A DNA stretch of 64,000 bases from Acetobacter malorum (GCF_002153605.1 NZ_JOPG01000018.1:1-64000), one strand, 5' to 3'. Numbered from the stretch's first letter, positions 8,904 through 19,958 are shown. A program made the numbers and translations. The notes: a model not told the origin generated them from the letters alone.

Positions 8904-10883
8904 ATGGCAGCAGTCCCTTCGACAGACCCGACCGACCAGCGGGAAGAGACCCACCTCTCCGCCCAGCAAAGTGCCGTGGCCCGAATGAGCCACGCCGCGC
9001 GCCTGCTGCTGAATGAGGAAGCCCTCCCGCCCCACGCCCGCACGCTGCTTAACAGAATGTGCCTGCCAGTCACCGCGCTCTGGTGCCGTGTGCTGCGGTT
9101 TGACCCCAGCGCCCCCAACTGGCCGGACCGGGACCGGTTTGTGGTGCCCTCCACCACCATGCTGCCGCTGCTGCGCGCGATGCTGCGCCTGACCGGCTCC
9201 CCCACAGCGGACAACATTCCGCTGGAATATGGCCGCCACCCGGCGGTGGAAGTCGCACCCGGTCCGGCAGGGCAGGGCGTGGCCGCCGCAGTAGGCATGG
9301 CCTTTGCGGAACAGACACTTGCCCGGCGCTTTGGCCGCTCACTGGTCAACCACCGGACATGGGTTCTGGCACAGGATACGGATCTCGCGACCGGCGTCGC
9401 CATGGAGGCCGCACAGCTGGCCGGGCGCTTTGGGCTGGACAGACTGGCTGTGCTCGTCACCCCACCAGCAGGGCCGGATAACGACGATTTTGCCGATTCG
9501 CTCACTCGTTTTAGCGCCTCCGGGTGGACGGTGCGGCGAGTGGACGCAGGCAGTGCTGCGGCCATCAGCTCCGCCCTTGCAGCCACCCTCCGCGCCCGTA
9601 AACCCACCCTGATTGCCTGCCTGCCCTCCAGTGCTCATGAAGGTCTGCCCGGCCCCGAGCTTCCGCCGGAAGAAGAACTGACCGGCCCGTGGAGCCCAAC
9701 CGCCCGACGCGGAGCGACCACCCGGCGGTCCTGGTTGCGCCGCTTCGCCCGTCATCGGTTGCGCAATGCCTTTGAGCGGGAAGTGCAGGGCCAGCGTCCC
9801 GCCCTGTTTGATGAGGACTGGCACCGCGCCTGCCGCTGGCAGATGCGCTCATCAAGGGGACACGCCACGCAGGATGCAGGCCTTGCCGGCCTCCGCGCCC
9901 TTTCCGACGTTCTGCCCGAACTGGTGTGCCTGACCGCCTCTTCCGCCTACCGGCAGGATCTGGCTGCTCCGGTCGCCCTGCCTGCCACGTTTCAGGCCCG
10001 CACGCGCCTGCTCCCGGCGGAGCAGTCCTGTGGGATTCAGGATCATGGCATGGCAGGTATGCTAAACGGTATTGCCTTGCATGGCGGCCTGCTCCCCTGC
10101 TGTGCCGCCAGCATGATGACGGTGGATCGCATGCGCTCCGCCCTGCGTATGGCGGCCCTGATGCGCCGCAAGGTGCTGTATCTGCTCACGGGTGACGGGC
10201 TGGCACTGGGCGATGGCGGCGGGGGCTGGCAGCCGGTGGAGCAACTGGCCAGCCTGCGCGCCATGCCACATCTGGCTGTTTTCCGCCCCTGTGACGCGCG
10301 TGAGACCACCGCCTGCTGGGAGGCCGCCCTTAACTGGCAGGGGGGACCGGCCATGCTGCTGCTTTGCCCGTATGAAAACCGGTACGGTCCGCTGCCTCCG
10401 CCCGCGTTCGGCACCCCCTCCCGCGGGGGGTATGTGGTGAAGCAGGAAGACAACCGGCAGGTGACGCTGATTGCGTCCGGCCCAGAGGTTGCCATCGCGC
10501 TGAAAGCATCGCACCATCTGGCCCGGCAGGATATTCGGGCCACCGTGGTCTCCATCCCCTGCTGGGAACTGTTTGCCGAACAGCCCGCCAGCTACCGCAG
10601 GACCGTGCTGGGCACGTCCGGACTGCGCGTGGGGGTCGAGGCCGCTTCCAGCTTTGGCTGGGAACGCTGGCTTGGTGAAGAAGGAGTTTTTGTTGGCATG
10701 GATGATTTCGGCACGTCCGCCCCGGCCAACGCATTGTATGAGCGCTTTGGCATTACTGTTGAAGCGATCTGCGAGAAGGTGCGCATGCGCCTTCAGACCT
10801 CAGGCGGTGAACGGGGGCCTTCCCTGCGCACGCCGGACCAGCCCCGGACCCGCGTTCGGGGACCGTTAACGACAAGACCATAG
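8904..10883 (+). CDS. Transketolase-like protein lacking canonical ThDP and catalytic residues
   Basis: 659 residues, collinear with transketolase ([83 protein letters not shown]). Compared from memory with E. coli TktA, key positions differ. The ThDP/Mg motif GDG reads QDT (157-159) and the paired Asn motif is missing. The catalytic Glu of GVREF is Asp380 in GIQDH. The His in GEDGPTHQP is Trp442. Activity as a transketolase is therefore doubtful. The chosen ATG has GGAAGG seven bases upstream; longer in-frame starts at 8583 or 8859 are possible. It stands 25 bp before gap, the usual tkt-gap-pgk neighbourhood. Confidence 0.8.
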   Translation: MAAVPSTDPTDQREETHLSAQQSAVARMSHAARLLLNEEALPPHARTLLNRMCLPVTALWCRVLRFDPSAPNWPDRDRFVVPSTTMLPLLRAMLRLTGSPTADNIPLEYGRHPAVEVAPGPAGQGVAAAVGMAFAEQTLARRFGRSLVNHRTWVLAQDTDLATGVAMEAAQLAGRFGLDRLAVLVTPPAGPDNDDFADSLTRFSASGWTVRRVDAGSAAAISSALAATLRARKPTLIACLPSSAHEGLPGPELPPEEELTGPWSPTARRGATTRRSWLRRFARHRLRNAFEREVQGQRPALFDEDWHRACRWQMRSSRGHATQDAGLAGLRALSDVLPELVCLTASSAYRQDLAAPVALPATFQARTRLLPAEQSCGIQDHGMAGMLNGIALHGGLLPCCAASMMTVDRMRSALRMAALMRRKVLYLLTGDGLALGDGGGGWQPVEQLASLRAMPHLAVFRPCDARETTACWEAALNWQGGPAMLLLCPYENRYGPLPPPAFGTPSRGGYVVKQEDNRQVTLIASGPEVAIALKASHHLARQDIRATVVSIPCWELFAEQPASYRRTVLGTSGLRVGVEAASSFGWERWLGEEGVFVGMDDFGTSAPANALYERFGITVEAICEKVRMRLQTSGGERGPSLRTPDQPRTRVRGPLTTRP

Positions 10884-10908
10884 AATAAAAAAACGGAGCT
10901 TAAAAATC

Positions 10909-11928
10909 ATGGCAGTCAAAATTGCAATCAACGGATTCGGGCGTATTGGCCGGCTTGTGCTGCGCGGTATTATTGAAAGCGGACGCACGGACGTTGTGCC
11001 GGTGGCCATTAACGATCTGGGCAGCGTGGCGGACAACGCCCACCTGCTGAGCTATGACAGCGTGCATGGCCGCCTGCCGGCTGACGTCAAGGTTGATGGC
11101 AACAAGCTGATCATCACCGCACATGGCCGCACGTGGGACCCGATTACCGTTTCTGCCGAGCGTGACCCCTCCAAGGTGCCGTTCCAGGGCGTGGATGTGG
11201 CCATGGAATGCACCGGCCTGTTCACCTCCAAGGAAAAAGCAGGCCAGCTTCTGGCTGCCGGCGCCCGCAAGGTGATCATCTCCGCTCCGGGCACGGATGC
11301 GGATGCCACCATCGTTTACGGTGTGAACCAGGATGTGCTGACGCCGGACATGACGGTGATCTCCAACGCCTCCTGCACCACCAACTGTCTGGCTCCGGTC
11401 GCCAAGGTGCTGGAAGACGCATTTGGCATTGAGCGCGGCTACATGGTCACCATCCACTCCTACACGGGTGACCAGCGCACGGTGGACACCCTGCATAAAG
11501 ACCTGCGTCGCGCCCGCGCTGCCGGCCTGAACATGATCCCGACCTCCACGGGCGCTGCCCGCGCGGTCGGTCTGGTTCTGCCGCAGCTTAAAGGCAAGCT
11601 GGATGGCACGGCCATTCGTGTGCCGACGGCCAACGTCTCCCTCGTTTCGCTCGACTTCGTGCCGAAAAAGGTGCCGGGCTCCGTGGAAGAAGTGAATGCC
11701 GCCATCAAGACCGCATCCGAAGGCGCGCTGAAAGGCGTTCTGGCATATTCTGATGCGCCGCTGGTCAGCTCCGACTTTAACCATGCTCTGGCCTCCTCCA
11801 CCTTTGACGCCACGCAGACCTCTCTGGTCGATGGCGGTAAGCTGGTGCGCATCTGCTCCTGGTATGACAATGAGTGGGGCTTCTCCAACCGCATGTCCGA
11901 CACTGCGGCTCTGTTCGGCTCACTCTGA
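10909..11928 (+). CDS. gap: Glyceraldehyde-3-phosphate dehydrogenase, type I
   Basis: 339 residues. It catalyses the reversible NAD-dependent oxidation and phosphorylation of glyceraldehyde-3-phosphate. The N-terminal Rossmann motif [14 protein letters not shown], the catalytic Cys in [12 protein letters not shown], the phosphate-binding [16 protein letters not shown] and the C-terminal [13 protein letters not shown] are all present. The SD CGGAG lies about 10 bases before the ATG. Its TGA overlaps the pgk ATG (TGATG), so it is in operon with pgk. Confidence 0.97.
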   Translation: MAVKIAINGFGRIGRLVLRGIIESGRTDVVPVAINDLGSVADNAHLLSYDSVHGRLPADVKVDGNKLIITAHGRTWDPITVSAERDPSKVPFQGVDVAMECTGLFTSKEKAGQLLAAGARKVIISAPGTDADATIVYGVNQDVLTPDMTVISNASCTTNCLAPVAKVLEDAFGIERGYMVTIHSYTGDQRTVDTLHKDLRRARAAGLNMIPTSTGAARAVGLVLPQLKGKLDGTAIRVPTANVSLVSLDFVPKKVPGSVEEVNAAIKTASEGALKGVLAYSDAPLVSSDFNHALASSTFDATQTSLVDGGKLVRICSWYDNEWGFSNRMSDTAALFGSL

Positions 11929-13151
11929 TGGCCATTCTTCCCTTCAACACGCTGGATAAGCTTGACCCAAAGGGCAAGCGTATCCTGCTGAGAGCCGATC
12001 TGAACGTCCCGATGCAGGACGGGAAGATTTCGGACATGACGCGCATTGAGCGCATTGTGCCGACCATCCGGGAACTGGCGGACAAAGGCGGGCGCGTGAT
12101 TGTGCTCAGCCATTTTGACCGCCCGAAGGGCAAGGTTGTGCCCGGCCTGTCTCTGGAACCCATGGCCGAGGCTCTGGCCACGGCACTGGGTAAGCCGGTC
12201 AGCTTCATGCATGACTGCATCGGCCCGCAGGCAGAAACCGCAGCTCGCTCCCTGAAAGACGGGGAAGTGCTGCTGCTGGAAAACACCCGCTTCTACCCGG
12301 GTGAGGAAGCCAATGCACCGGATCTGGCCGCTGAACTGGCAAGACTGGGTGATGTGTATGTGAACGATGCGTTCTCCGCAGCGCATCGGGCTCATGCCTC
12401 CACCGCCGGTGTGGCCGAGCATCTGCCTGCCTATGCCGGGCGTCTGATGGAAGCGGAACTGTCCGCGCTGGATGCCGCTCTGGAAAACCCCGAGCATCCG
12501 GTTGGCGCGATTGTGGGCGGGGCGAAAGTCTCCACCAAACTCGCCCTGCTGGAAAACATGCTGGAGCGCGTGGACGTTCTGGTTGTGGGTGGCGCTATGG
12601 CCAACACCTTCCTGGCCGCCAAAGGGCTGAGCGTCGGCAAGTCGCTCAAGGAAGAGGATATGCTGGACACGGCCCGGCAGATCATCGCCAAGGCGAAGGA
12701 AAAGAACTGCGATCTGGTTCTGCCGGTTGATGTTGTCCTTTCTGAGGACTTCATGGCCGGTGCGCCCACGCTGGTTGCTCCCGTGACGGAAATCCCGGAT
12801 GGCTGGATGGCGCTGGATGTGGGGCCGGAAACGGTCAAACTGCTGAAAGCCAAACTGGCTGACCTGAAAACGCTGGTGTGGAACGGCCCTCTGGGCGTGT
12901 TCGAGCTGCCGCCATTTGATGAAGGCACCAATGCTGTCGCACAGGAAGCCGCTCGCCTGACAAAGGCGGGCAGCCTGAAAACCATTGCCGGAGGGGGGGA
13001 CACTGTTTCCGCCCTGCGTCACGCCGGTGTGCTGCATGACATGACGTATGTCTCCACCGCAGGCGGCGCTTTTCTGGAATGGCTGGAAGGCAAGGTTCTG
13101 CCGGGCCTGACCGCGCTGAGTTCCACGCTGGAACGAACCATTCCCATCTGA
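11928..13151 (+). CDS. pgk: Phosphoglycerate kinase
   Basis: 407 residues, full length. It transfers phosphate between 1,3-bisphosphoglycerate and ADP in glycolysis. [65 protein letters not shown] and the C-terminal [12 protein letters not shown] nucleotide loop are all present. The start was set at the ATG overlapping the gap stop, where [27 protein letters not shown] aligns with family N-termini. A rho-independent terminator follows. Confidence 0.97.
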   Translation: MAILPFNTLDKLDPKGKRILLRADLNVPMQDGKISDMTRIERIVPTIRELADKGGRVIVLSHFDRPKGKVVPGLSLEPMAEALATALGKPVSFMHDCIGPQAETAARSLKDGEVLLLENTRFYPGEEANAPDLAAELARLGDVYVNDAFSAAHRAHASTAGVAEHLPAYAGRLMEAELSALDAALENPEHPVGAIVGGAKVSTKLALLENMLERVDVLVVGGAMANTFLAAKGLSVGKSLKEEDMLDTARQIIAKAKEKNCDLVLPVDVVLSEDFMAGAPTLVAPVTEIPDGWMALDVGPETVKLLKAKLADLKTLVWNGPLGVFELPPFDEGTNAVAQEAARLTKAGSLKTIAGGGDTVSALRHAGVLHDMTYVSTAGGAFLEWLEGKVLPGLTALSSTLERTIPI

Positions 13152-13194
13152 AAAACACTCTGACTTCAGAGCCTTTTTTCTAAGAAGACAGAAG

Positions 13195-13226
13195 ACGCCG
13201 GGGGTCTCAGACCGCCGGCGTTTTTT
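13195..13226 (+). terminator. Rho-independent terminator of gap-pgk
   Basis: Stem ACGCCGG/CCGGCGT with a 13-nt loop runs into six T residues. It overlaps the last codons of the convergent EamA gene (stop at 13207). A weaker CTCTGA/TCAGAG hairpin followed by TTTTTT lies just before it at about 13157-13180. Confidence 0.8.
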
Positions 13227-14154
13227 GTTGGACTGCCGGAGGTCTGACACGCCCCAGCGTATTCATCAGCCCCACACCCGCCAGAATAATAGCCCCCCCC
13301 ACAAGCATACGCAGGCTCGGCACTTCAGCTGTAATCAGAAACGCCAGCAGCAAAGTTGCGGGGGAAAGCAGGTAGATAAAGCCGGAAGAGCGGGCCACGC
13401 CAATCCGGCCCACAACATGCGCCCACGCTGCGTAGCCCAGAATGGCGGGAAAGACCGCAAGCTGCACAACCAGAATCCAGCCGGTGACCGGGGCAGTCTG
13501 CAAGCTCTGCACCGCCTGCGGAAGCCAAGGCGTCAGCAATACAGCGCCAATAATCAGCACATAGGCCGTTGTTGCCAAAGCCCCATACACCGCCACAAGT
13601 TTTTTCTGAACAGCATTATAGACTGCGGCAGAAAAGGCCGCCCCCAGCACATCTGCGGCCCCGGAGCCAAACGTCAGGCCGCCCGGTTGCCCCTGTGCCA
13701 CCAGCACAACACCACAAAAACTGACCAGCGACCCAACCCAGCCCCAGACAGACAGCCGCTCTCCCATCATCCCGACAGCAAGAAGTGCTGCAATCAGCGG
13801 AGAAAAGCTTATCAGCAGACTGGCCGCGCCGGCGGAAACAGTCTGTTCCCCCAGATTGAACAGAATATTATAAAGGGAAATACCGACAGCCCCGCACACC
13901 ACAAAGCGCGGCAGATCCTGCACACGCGGCAAGCGGGGGCGCGTCCAGCTCACCCACGCCAGAGCAATCACCGCCGCTAACGCATAGCGTGCAGCAGCCA
14001 GCGGGACAGGGGGAAGAACCTGCAATGCCAGACGCACAACAGGGTATGCGCTGGCCCACGATAAAATTGCCAGCGCCGCCGCAAAAACTGGCACCGGCGG
14101 GTGGGATGCAGGCAACGAATGAACCGGCGAGGCCGGAGCAGGCTGTGCATCCAT
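13207..14154 (-). CDS. EamA/DMT-family transporter
   Basis: 315 residues with ten predicted hydrophobic segments in two EamA repeats. The first repeat carries AILSWASAYPVVRLALQVLPPVPLAAARY and the second FSAAVYNAVQKKL. This drug/metabolite transporter family exports amino acids or small metabolites; the substrate cannot be told. It begins 7 bp after the phosphatase gene stop on the same strand, so the two are probably one transcript. Confidence 0.85.
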   Translation of the reverse strand: MDAQPAPASPVHSLPASHPPVPVFAAALAILSWASAYPVVRLALQVLPPVPLAAARYALAAVIALAWVSWTRPRLPRVQDLPRFVVCGAVGISLYNILFNLGEQTVSAGAASLLISFSPLIAALLAVGMMGERLSVWGWVGSLVSFCGVVLVAQGQPGGLTFGSGAADVLGAAFSAAVYNAVQKKLVAVYGALATTAYVLIIGAVLLTPWLPQAVQSLQTAPVTGWILVVQLAVFPAILGYAAWAHVVGRIGVARSSGFIYLLSPATLLLAFLITAEVPSLRMLVGGAIILAGVGLMNTLGRVRPPAVQQKTPAV

Positions 14155-14161
14155 AGGTCTG

Positions 14162-14824
14162 TTACTCTCTGCGTAAAACCTGATCTGTCATGAACGAGGC
14201 AATTTTTCCGGCAACGAAGTCCCGCTTCAGCGCGGCTTCATCATACTCATCGCGCACCCAGTCAAGAAACGGGATGCGTCCTTCGGCCTCAGCCTGATAA
14301 CGCAGGAAAAATGCATCCAGAATACCGGTGCGGGACTGCCGGAAATGCCCGTATCGCCAGGACAGTTCTTTCAACGCCCGCTCTGCTGTGCCCCCTTCAA
14401 ACAGGATGACCAGCCCGGATGCCAGACCCGCCCGATCCGCGCCGGATTTGCAATGCATCAGCATGGGGAACGCAATCTGCTGATATAGCCCGGCAAAACG
14501 CAGAATACGGTCGCGGTGAGGTGCGCCCCGGCTTTCAAACGCCATATCCACATGCGCCAGCCCAAGCCGGGCAGCGGCATTGCGGGAAAGCGCATCCGAC
14601 CCGCATTTCCGGTGCCCACGCAAATTGACCAGCGTACGCAGATTAAAACGCCGCATGGCCCATTTTAGCCGTGCGGGGGTTGGATGATTGCAGCGATAAA
14701 CCTTGCCGGGCACCACAGCGTGAAAATTTGTCCAGACCAGCCGGAAAATGGCGTGGTCCACAAACAAACTGTCTGTCCATGCCCGCGTACGACCGGCTAC
14801 GGAGGAAAGATGGCCGTCAAACAC
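14162..14824 (-). CDS. Tyrosine/dual-specificity phosphatase-like protein
   Basis: 220 residues. The cysteine phosphatase signature HCKSGADRAG (C125, R131) lies in PMLMHCKSGADRAGLASGL. The upstream FHAVVPGKVYRCNHPTPARLKWAMRRFNLRTLVNLRG is typical of the bacterial DSP/PTP-like group (yeast Siw14-like or lipid A/phosphoinositide phosphatase-like). No signal peptide is seen, so it is probably cytoplasmic. The substrate is unknown. It is first gene of a probable two-gene unit with the EamA transporter. Confidence 0.8.
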   Translation of the reverse strand: MFDGHLSSVAGRTRAWTDSLFVDHAIFRLVWTNFHAVVPGKVYRCNHPTPARLKWAMRRFNLRTLVNLRGHRKCGSDALSRNAAARLGLAHVDMAFESRGAPHRDRILRFAGLYQQIAFPMLMHCKSGADRAGLASGLVILFEGGTAERALKELSWRYGHFRQSRTGILDAFFLRYQAEAEGRIPFLDWVRDEYDEAALKRDFVAGKIASFMTDQVLRRE

Positions 14825-14905
14825 GAACTGCTCCCGTTCTCATAGAAAGGACTGGTGTCTCACCCTGCTTCCTCAGCGTCAATCTTTTCAGCAGGCGCCG
14901 GGCCG

Positions 14906-15418
14906 TTAAGGACGGGGGCGGGCATCCAGCGTCAGGCAGAAAAACGTCAGATCCAGCCAGCGCCCAAATTTGCAGCCAACCTCTTTCATCACACCTGTCG
15001 CTTCAAACCCCAGTTGCTGATGCAGCGCAACAGATCCGGTATTCTGAGCATCAATCCCGGCCACCATCACATGCTTTCCCTGCGCACGGGCCTGCTCGAT
15101 CAGCGCCTTCATCAGAGTCAGCCCCACGCCCTGCCGCTGCGCATCAGGGTGCACATACACAGAATGTTCTACCGTATGCCGGTAACCATCAAATGCCCGC
15201 CACGGCCCAAAGGTGGCATACCCAGCGACCTCCCCCGCAGCCGAGACAGCCACCAGCACCGGATACCCGGCCTGCTGGCGCTCCCGTAACCACGCCAGAC
15301 GGTTGGCCTCATCGACGACCGTCTCGTTCCAGATCGCCGTCGTGTGCAGCACGGCATGGTTATAAATACTGGTAATCCGGGGAATATCCGCAGGCCAGGC
15401 GTCACGAAGCATCATCAT
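14906..15418 (-). CDS. GNAT acetyltransferase, phosphinothricin/methionine sulfoximine (Pat/MddA) type
   Basis: 170 residues. IYNHAVLHTTAIWNETVVD, GYATFGPWRAFDGYRHTVEHSVYVHPDAQRQGVGLTLM (acetyl-CoA loop RQGVG, 95-99) and LHQQLGFEATGVMKEVGCKFGRWLDLTFF are the signature of the Pat/MddA branch, which N-acetylates L-methionine sulfoximine or phosphinothricin-like amino acids. Three consecutive ATG codons leave the start ambiguous by up to two residues. Confidence 0.85.
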   Translation of the reverse strand: MMMLRDAWPADIPRITSIYNHAVLHTTAIWNETVVDEANRLAWLRERQQAGYPVLVAVSAAGEVAGYATFGPWRAFDGYRHTVEHSVYVHPDAQRQGVGLTLMKALIEQARAQGKHVMVAGIDAQNTGSVALHQQLGFEATGVMKEVGCKFGRWLDLTFFCLTLDARPRP

Positions 15419-15469
15419 CCGTCTTTTATGCGAGATGCTGCATGCTCAAGGCAAACCGAAACGCATCCT

Positions 15470-16972
15470 TTACAGACCAGACGAAGGCTGCTGTTCAGAC
15501 GGCTCCCGAAGTTTGTAGAGCGATAAAGAAAATTTATTCGGCCTGCTTTTGTGAATATGTCGGACATTCACCGCATAAGTCTGCGTGTAATGGTCATGCA
15601 GCCACTGGCAAACGGGGGCTTCAACCTCATGTCTTTCGCAACCCATATAAGGCGCGACAACATACAAGGGGTTTTGCGCAAGGTCCTGCATATAACGCTT
15701 CCACGCGTTTTGCCGGAAGAAAATGTCAATGTGGTCACTGAACAAATACACATCAAACGGCTTTAAATCAGACAGATAGAAAACCGCATGAAACGTTCTG
15801 ATATCCAGAACTTTGGCCTGCCCGACCTGCCGGGCAATCTCTGTATAATCGACCCGTGAGGTGTAGAGAGCGATTGTCACATTCCTTTTCACCTCTGTCC
15901 CCATGAAAAACAGGGAGGAAAGCCAAAGAGGCATGAGAGCAAGACGGGAAGGGAACGCGCCCTCACGGAACAAAATCGCCAGCATGAGTGTGGCAGGCGC
16001 AAAGCAGAGAATGAAATAATGCTGATACGGGTGCCCGGAGAGCAGCGTTGCCGGGAAGGATGAAGCAAACCACACCGGCAAAATCATGGTGCGACGTGCG
16101 GCCTCATCTGCCAGATTAAACGGGAAACGCCTTATCCATCCAAGAAGAATGGGCAGCATCAGTCCCAGATAAAACGTCATCCAGAAGACGCACTGCAACC
16201 GCTCTGAAAGCGCACCACTATAGTTGTGCAGAAAACTTCTCTGCATGGAAAAATAGGACTGCAACGCCCCATGCCCAACAATCAGATAGGGCGAAAACAG
16301 AGCAACCAGACTGACGACACCGCCCAGCCCAGCCATCACGCACCGGGAAAGCCGGAACCAGCCGGGAGAAAACAGAAGCAAAGCCATTGGCCCCAGAAGG
16401 CACACGCCCGCCAGATAATTCACATTTACGGCCAGAGCAGAAAGACAGCCTGCCAGAAAAAACAGACCCGTTTTGTTTGTTTCTATCCCTTTGAGCATCA
16501 GCGCCAGAATCAGCGCCTCAGCCACCACCAGAACCAGCTCGGTGTTCCCGGAGAGCACGTCAAAAATCGCGCCACATACAGTCAGAAGACCAAAGGCCAG
16601 ACCGCGATTGAATGACCCGAACGCTCGGCTGATGGTAACAAACGCACCGCTCAACAGCACAGCCAGAAGCGTAAATTTTCCCAAAGTAAAGGGCGCAATG
16701 AGGTCCCAAAGCCCATAAAACAGGTAAACGCCGAAAGGTTTGTGATCAAACGCATAGTTGTAGGGCAGAATATGGTCCCGCAGCAGACCGCGACCGATCA
16801 GCACATAATAAGCCGGATCCCCGTCCGAAAACGGGATGACGCAATAGCTCAGCGCATACACCACAACCAGAGCGATCAGGAGATACTTCAAACCCGCAGC
16901 AAGTGCCGGAGGAACCGCCTTAGGCATAATCTCTGAGAAAAACAGACTGATCCTGTTATCTCTCTCTTGCAC
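15470..16972 (-). CDS. GT-C superfamily integral membrane glycosyltransferase (PMT_2/ArnT-like)
   Basis: 500 residues with about ten membrane segments. The first outer loop FSDGDPAYYVLIGRGLLRDHILPYNYAFDHKPFGVYLFY matches the GT-C pattern (acidic residue, YY.LIGR, PY.d.fDhKPf). A C-terminal soluble part from about 380 follows. Such enzymes transfer sugars from polyprenyl phosphates on the periplasmic side; acceptor unknown. The start is GTG, supported by AAGGA seven bases upstream; an internal ATG at 16927 is the alternative. It is a lone gene with lower GC than its neighbours. Confidence 0.75.
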   Translation of the reverse strand: MQERDNRISLFFSEIMPKAVPPALAAGLKYLLIALVVVYALSYCVIPFSDGDPAYYVLIGRGLLRDHILPYNYAFDHKPFGVYLFYGLWDLIAPFTLGKFTLLAVLLSGAFVTISRAFGSFNRGLAFGLLTVCGAIFDVLSGNTELVLVVAEALILALMLKGIETNKTGLFFLAGCLSALAVNVNYLAGVCLLGPMALLLFSPGWFRLSRCVMAGLGGVVSLVALFSPYLIVGHGALQSYFSMQRSFLHNYSGALSERLQCVFWMTFYLGLMLPILLGWIRRFPFNLADEAARRTMILPVWFASSFPATLLSGHPYQHYFILCFAPATLMLAILFREGAFPSRLALMPLWLSSLFFMGTEVKRNVTIALYTSRVDYTEIARQVGQAKVLDIRTFHAVFYLSDLKPFDVYLFSDHIDIFFRQNAWKRYMQDLAQNPLYVVAPYMGCERHEVEAPVCQWLHDHYTQTYAVNVRHIHKSRPNKFSLSLYKLREPSEQQPSSGL

Positions 16973-17018
16973 ACGTGTTTCCTTATAGTTTGCGTTTATT
17001 ATTTAAATATCATCTCAA

Positions 17019-17047
17019 GTATCAATTTTGATACCACTTAAAAAGTG
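17019..17047. promoter_or_regulatory. Dyad elements upstream of the GT-C gene
   Basis: GTATCAA-TT-TTGATAC (17019-17034) is followed at once by CACTT-AAA-AAGTG (17035-17047), in an AT-rich 250-bp gap. The position 47 bp before the GTG suggests an operator or leader hairpin. Nothing coding is seen in the rest of this gap. Confidence 0.3.
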
Positions 17048-17120
17048 AGTGTCTGAATTAGCCTACTTTCAGAACCAGTCATAACAGTTCTTTTTAAAGG
17101 CATTTTTTAACCTTGAACGC

Positions 17121-17157
17121 AAAAAAACCCGGAACGCCTTTACGACGCACCGGGTTT
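17121..17157 (-). terminator. Rho-independent terminator of sdhCDAB
   Basis: On the sdh strand, AAACCCGG pairs with CCGGGTTT around a 17-nt loop and runs into seven T residues. It lies 67 bp after the sdhB stop. Confidence 0.8.
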
Positions 17158-17223
17158 CTCTTGTTTTTAAAAAACTCTTACAGGCCAGAAGACCAGTAGC
17201 CGATCAACACTAAAGACCGGTTT

Positions 17224-18006
17224 TCAGACTTTCCGTTCGATCTGCAACTCTTTAATCCGGCCAATCGCCTTGGCGGGGTTCAGACCTTTGGGGCAGGTCT
17301 GCGTGCAGTTCATGATCGTGCGGCAGGCATAGAGCTTGAAGGTATCTTCCAGCCCATCCAGCCGGTCACCCGTATGCTCATCACGGCTGTCCGCAATCCA
17401 GCGATATGCTGCCAGCAGCACAGCTGGGCCAAGATACTTGTCCCCGTTCCACCAGTAAGACGGGCAGGACGTTGTGCAGCAGAAGCACAGAATACATTCC
17501 CACATGCCATCCAGCTTGGCGCGCTCTTCAATACTCTGCTTACGCTCGGCGTCCGGCGGCGGTGCACTGTCTGACTGCAACCACGGGTTAATCGCCCGCA
17601 GCTGCGCATAGGCCCCATCAAGGTTGGACACCAGATCCTTGACAATCGGCATGTGCGGCAGCGGATAGATGCGCACATCCCCCTTGATGTCCTTGATCGG
17701 CTTCAAGCACGCCAGCGTGTTTTCACCGTCAATATTCATCGCGCAGGAGCCGCAAATCCCTTCACGGCAGGACCTGCGGAATGTCAGCGTCGGGTCCACA
17801 TCGTTTTTGATGTGGATAATGGCGTCCAGCACCATTGGCCCGATGGTATCCAGATCCACTTCATAGGAATCCACTACCGGATTTTTGTCATCATCCGGCG
17901 TCCAGCGATAAACCCTGAACGTCCTGACGTTTTTAGCCCCGGCTGGCGCGGGATAGGTTTTGCCTTTCCCGATCTCGCTGTTGCGCGGCAGTCTGAGTTC
18001 GACCAT
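17224..18006 (-). CDS. sdhB: Succinate dehydrogenase iron-sulfur subunit
   Basis: 260 residues. This subunit carries electrons from the FAD of SdhA to the membrane quinone in complex II. The [2Fe-2S] cysteines are C80, C85, C88 and C100 ([10 protein letters not shown]). The [4Fe-4S] and [3Fe-4S] ligands lie in [16 protein letters not shown] (171-186) and [17 protein letters not shown] (228-244). It is the last gene of the sdhCDAB operon, 36 bp after sdhA, with a terminator downstream. Confidence 0.97.
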   Translation of the reverse strand: MVELRLPRNSEIGKGKTYPAPAGAKNVRTFRVYRWTPDDDKNPVVDSYEVDLDTIGPMVLDAIIHIKNDVDPTLTFRRSCREGICGSCAMNIDGENTLACLKPIKDIKGDVRIYPLPHMPIVKDLVSNLDGAYAQLRAINPWLQSDSAPPPDAERKQSIEERAKLDGMWECILCFCCTTSCPSYWWNGDKYLGPAVLLAAYRWIADSRDEHTGDRLDGLEDTFKLYACRTIMNCTQTCPKGLNPAKAIGRIKELQIERKV

Positions 18007-18042
18007 GTTCGCCTCCCTTTTTCGCCCGTTCTTCCCGCCGGC

Positions 18043-19854
18043 TTAGTAAACGCGCTCTTTGGGTGGGAAGACCTGCACGTCATCCGTCAGGGTCTTCAAA
18101 TGCACCGGACGATAGGTCAGCTTCACGCCGCCCTTTTCATCCAGCCAGGAAACGGAGTGCTTCATCCACTCCTTGTCATCACGTTTGGGGAAATCATCCC
18201 GTGCATGCGCGCCACGGCTTTCATGCCGGGCCAGCCCGCTTTCCAGCGTAACTGTTGCATTGGCCAGAAGATTTTCAAATTCCAGTGCTTCCATCAGGTC
18301 ACTGTTCCAGATCAGTGACGAGTCAGAGACGGAAATGTCCCCAAGGTCGTCCCAGATCTGGTGAATTTTATCAACACCTTCCTGCAGGCTTTCCTGTGTG
18401 CGGAAAACAGCTGCATGCGTCTGCATGTCACGCTGCAGGCGGTCCCGCATGGCGGAGACTTTCGTGCCGCCCTTGGCATAACGCAGCTTGTCCAGACGGT
18501 CGAGCGCAGCATCCCCCGCGCCAGCAGGCAGCGGTTTGATGAAGTCGCTCGGTTTAACAATTTCCGCCGCACGTTTGGACGCAGCACGACCAAACACAAT
18601 CAGATCCAGGAGGGAGTTTGTGCCCAGACGGTTCGCACCATGCACGGACACACAGGCTGCTTCACCCACCGCCATCAGGCCGGGCACAACCGCATCCGGG
18701 TTTTCCGGTGTCGGGCGAATAACTTCACCATGAATATTGGTCGGAATACCGCCCATATTGTAATGCACCGTCGGCAGAACCGGCACCGGCTCCTTGGTAA
18801 CATCCACACCGGCAAAAATACGCGCCGTTTCAAGAATGCCCGGCAGGCGCTGGTGCAGAAGGTCAGACCCAAGATGCTCAAGATGCATCATGATATGGTC
18901 TTTCTTCGGCCCACAGCCACGGCCTTCCTTGATCTCAATCGTCATAGCGCGGGAGACCACGTCACGCGAGGCAAGATCCTTCGCCGTCGGTGCATAACGC
19001 TCCATGAAGCGCTCACCTTCGGAGTTGGTCAGATACCCGCCTTCACCACGGCAGCCTTCCGTCAGCAGGCAGCCTGCCGGATAAATGCCGGTCGGATGGA
19101 ACTGCACAAATTCCATATCCTGTGTCGGCACACCGGCCCGCATGGCCATAGCGTTGCCATCACCCGTGCAGGTATGGGCAGAGGTGCAGGACTGATAGGC
19201 ACGGCCATAGCCACCCGTTGCCAGCACCACCATCTTGGCGTTGAAGCGATGGATCGTGCCATCATCCTGACACCAGGCCATAACACCACGACACTCGCCT
19301 TTGTCGTCCATAATCAGATCAATGGCGAAGTATTCGACAAAGAATTCGACGTTATGCTTCAGGCACTGCTGATACAGCGTGTGCAGAATGGCATGGCCGG
19401 TCCGGTCCGCCGCAGCGCAGGCGCGGGGCACAGGAGCTTTGCCGTATTCGCTCATATGGCCGCCGAAGGGGCGCTGATAGATTTTGCCATCTTCCGTGCG
19501 GGAGAACGGCACACCGAAATGCTCCAGTTCCTGCACAGCGGGCACGGCCTCGCGGCACATGAATTCAATGGCGTCCTGATCGCCCAGCCAGTCTGACCCT
19601 TTTACGGTGTCATACATATGCCACCGCCAGTTATCCTCGGCCATGTTCCCCAAAGAGGCCCCGATGCCGCCCTGAGCGGCCACCGTGTGGCTTCGTGTGG
19701 GAAAAACCTTGGTTACGCAGGCAGTTTTGAGGCCAGCGGCCCCCATGCCCAGCGTGGCGCGCAGGCCGGAACCGCCTGCTCCAACAACCACGACATCATA
19801 AGCGTGATCGACAATCCGGTAAGCTCCCCGGGACGGAGAGGTATTGGCATTCAT
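18043..19854 (-). CDS. sdhA: Succinate dehydrogenase flavoprotein subunit
   Basis: 603 residues. It oxidises succinate to fumarate with covalently bound [12 protein letters not shown] (25-33) is the dinucleotide fold. [16 protein letters not shown] supplies the FAD-linking His56. [18 protein letters not shown] and [11 protein letters not shown] form the dicarboxylate site. It is third in sdhCDAB; the 104-bp gap after sdhD is the largest in the operon. Confidence 0.97.
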   Translation of the reverse strand: MNANTSPSRGAYRIVDHAYDVVVVGAGGSGLRATLGMGAAGLKTACVTKVFPTRSHTVAAQGGIGASLGNMAEDNWRWHMYDTVKGSDWLGDQDAIEFMCREAVPAVQELEHFGVPFSRTEDGKIYQRPFGGHMSEYGKAPVPRACAAADRTGHAILHTLYQQCLKHNVEFFVEYFAIDLIMDDKGECRGVMAWCQDDGTIHRFNAKMVVLATGGYGRAYQSCTSAHTCTGDGNAMAMRAGVPTQDMEFVQFHPTGIYPAGCLLTEGCRGEGGYLTNSEGERFMERYAPTAKDLASRDVVSRAMTIEIKEGRGCGPKKDHIMMHLEHLGSDLLHQRLPGILETARIFAGVDVTKEPVPVLPTVHYNMGGIPTNIHGEVIRPTPENPDAVVPGLMAVGEAACVSVHGANRLGTNSLLDLIVFGRAASKRAAEIVKPSDFIKPLPAGAGDAALDRLDKLRYAKGGTKVSAMRDRLQRDMQTHAAVFRTQESLQEGVDKIHQIWDDLGDISVSDSSLIWNSDLMEALEFENLLANATVTLESGLARHESRGAHARDDFPKRDDKEWMKHSVSWLDEKGGVKLTYRPVHLKTLTDDVQVFPPKERVY

Positions 19855-19958
19855 CGTGACGGCGCTCCCATGTGCGTTCGGCCTGTCATGTCTTCAGATT
19901 TCGTGCCGCCGCGACATGTGGCGCAAACAGGCGGCACAGAGTTTCAGGTCTGGTCTGG

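Noticed and set aside
11460..13250. 596-codon open frame antisense to gap and pgk
   Set aside because: It covers two unmistakable glycolytic genes; length is explained by GC bias, and no domain is recognisable.
18361..19596. 411-codon open frame antisense to sdhA
   Set aside because: Opposes a fully conserved gene; composition is His/Arg-rich shadow type.
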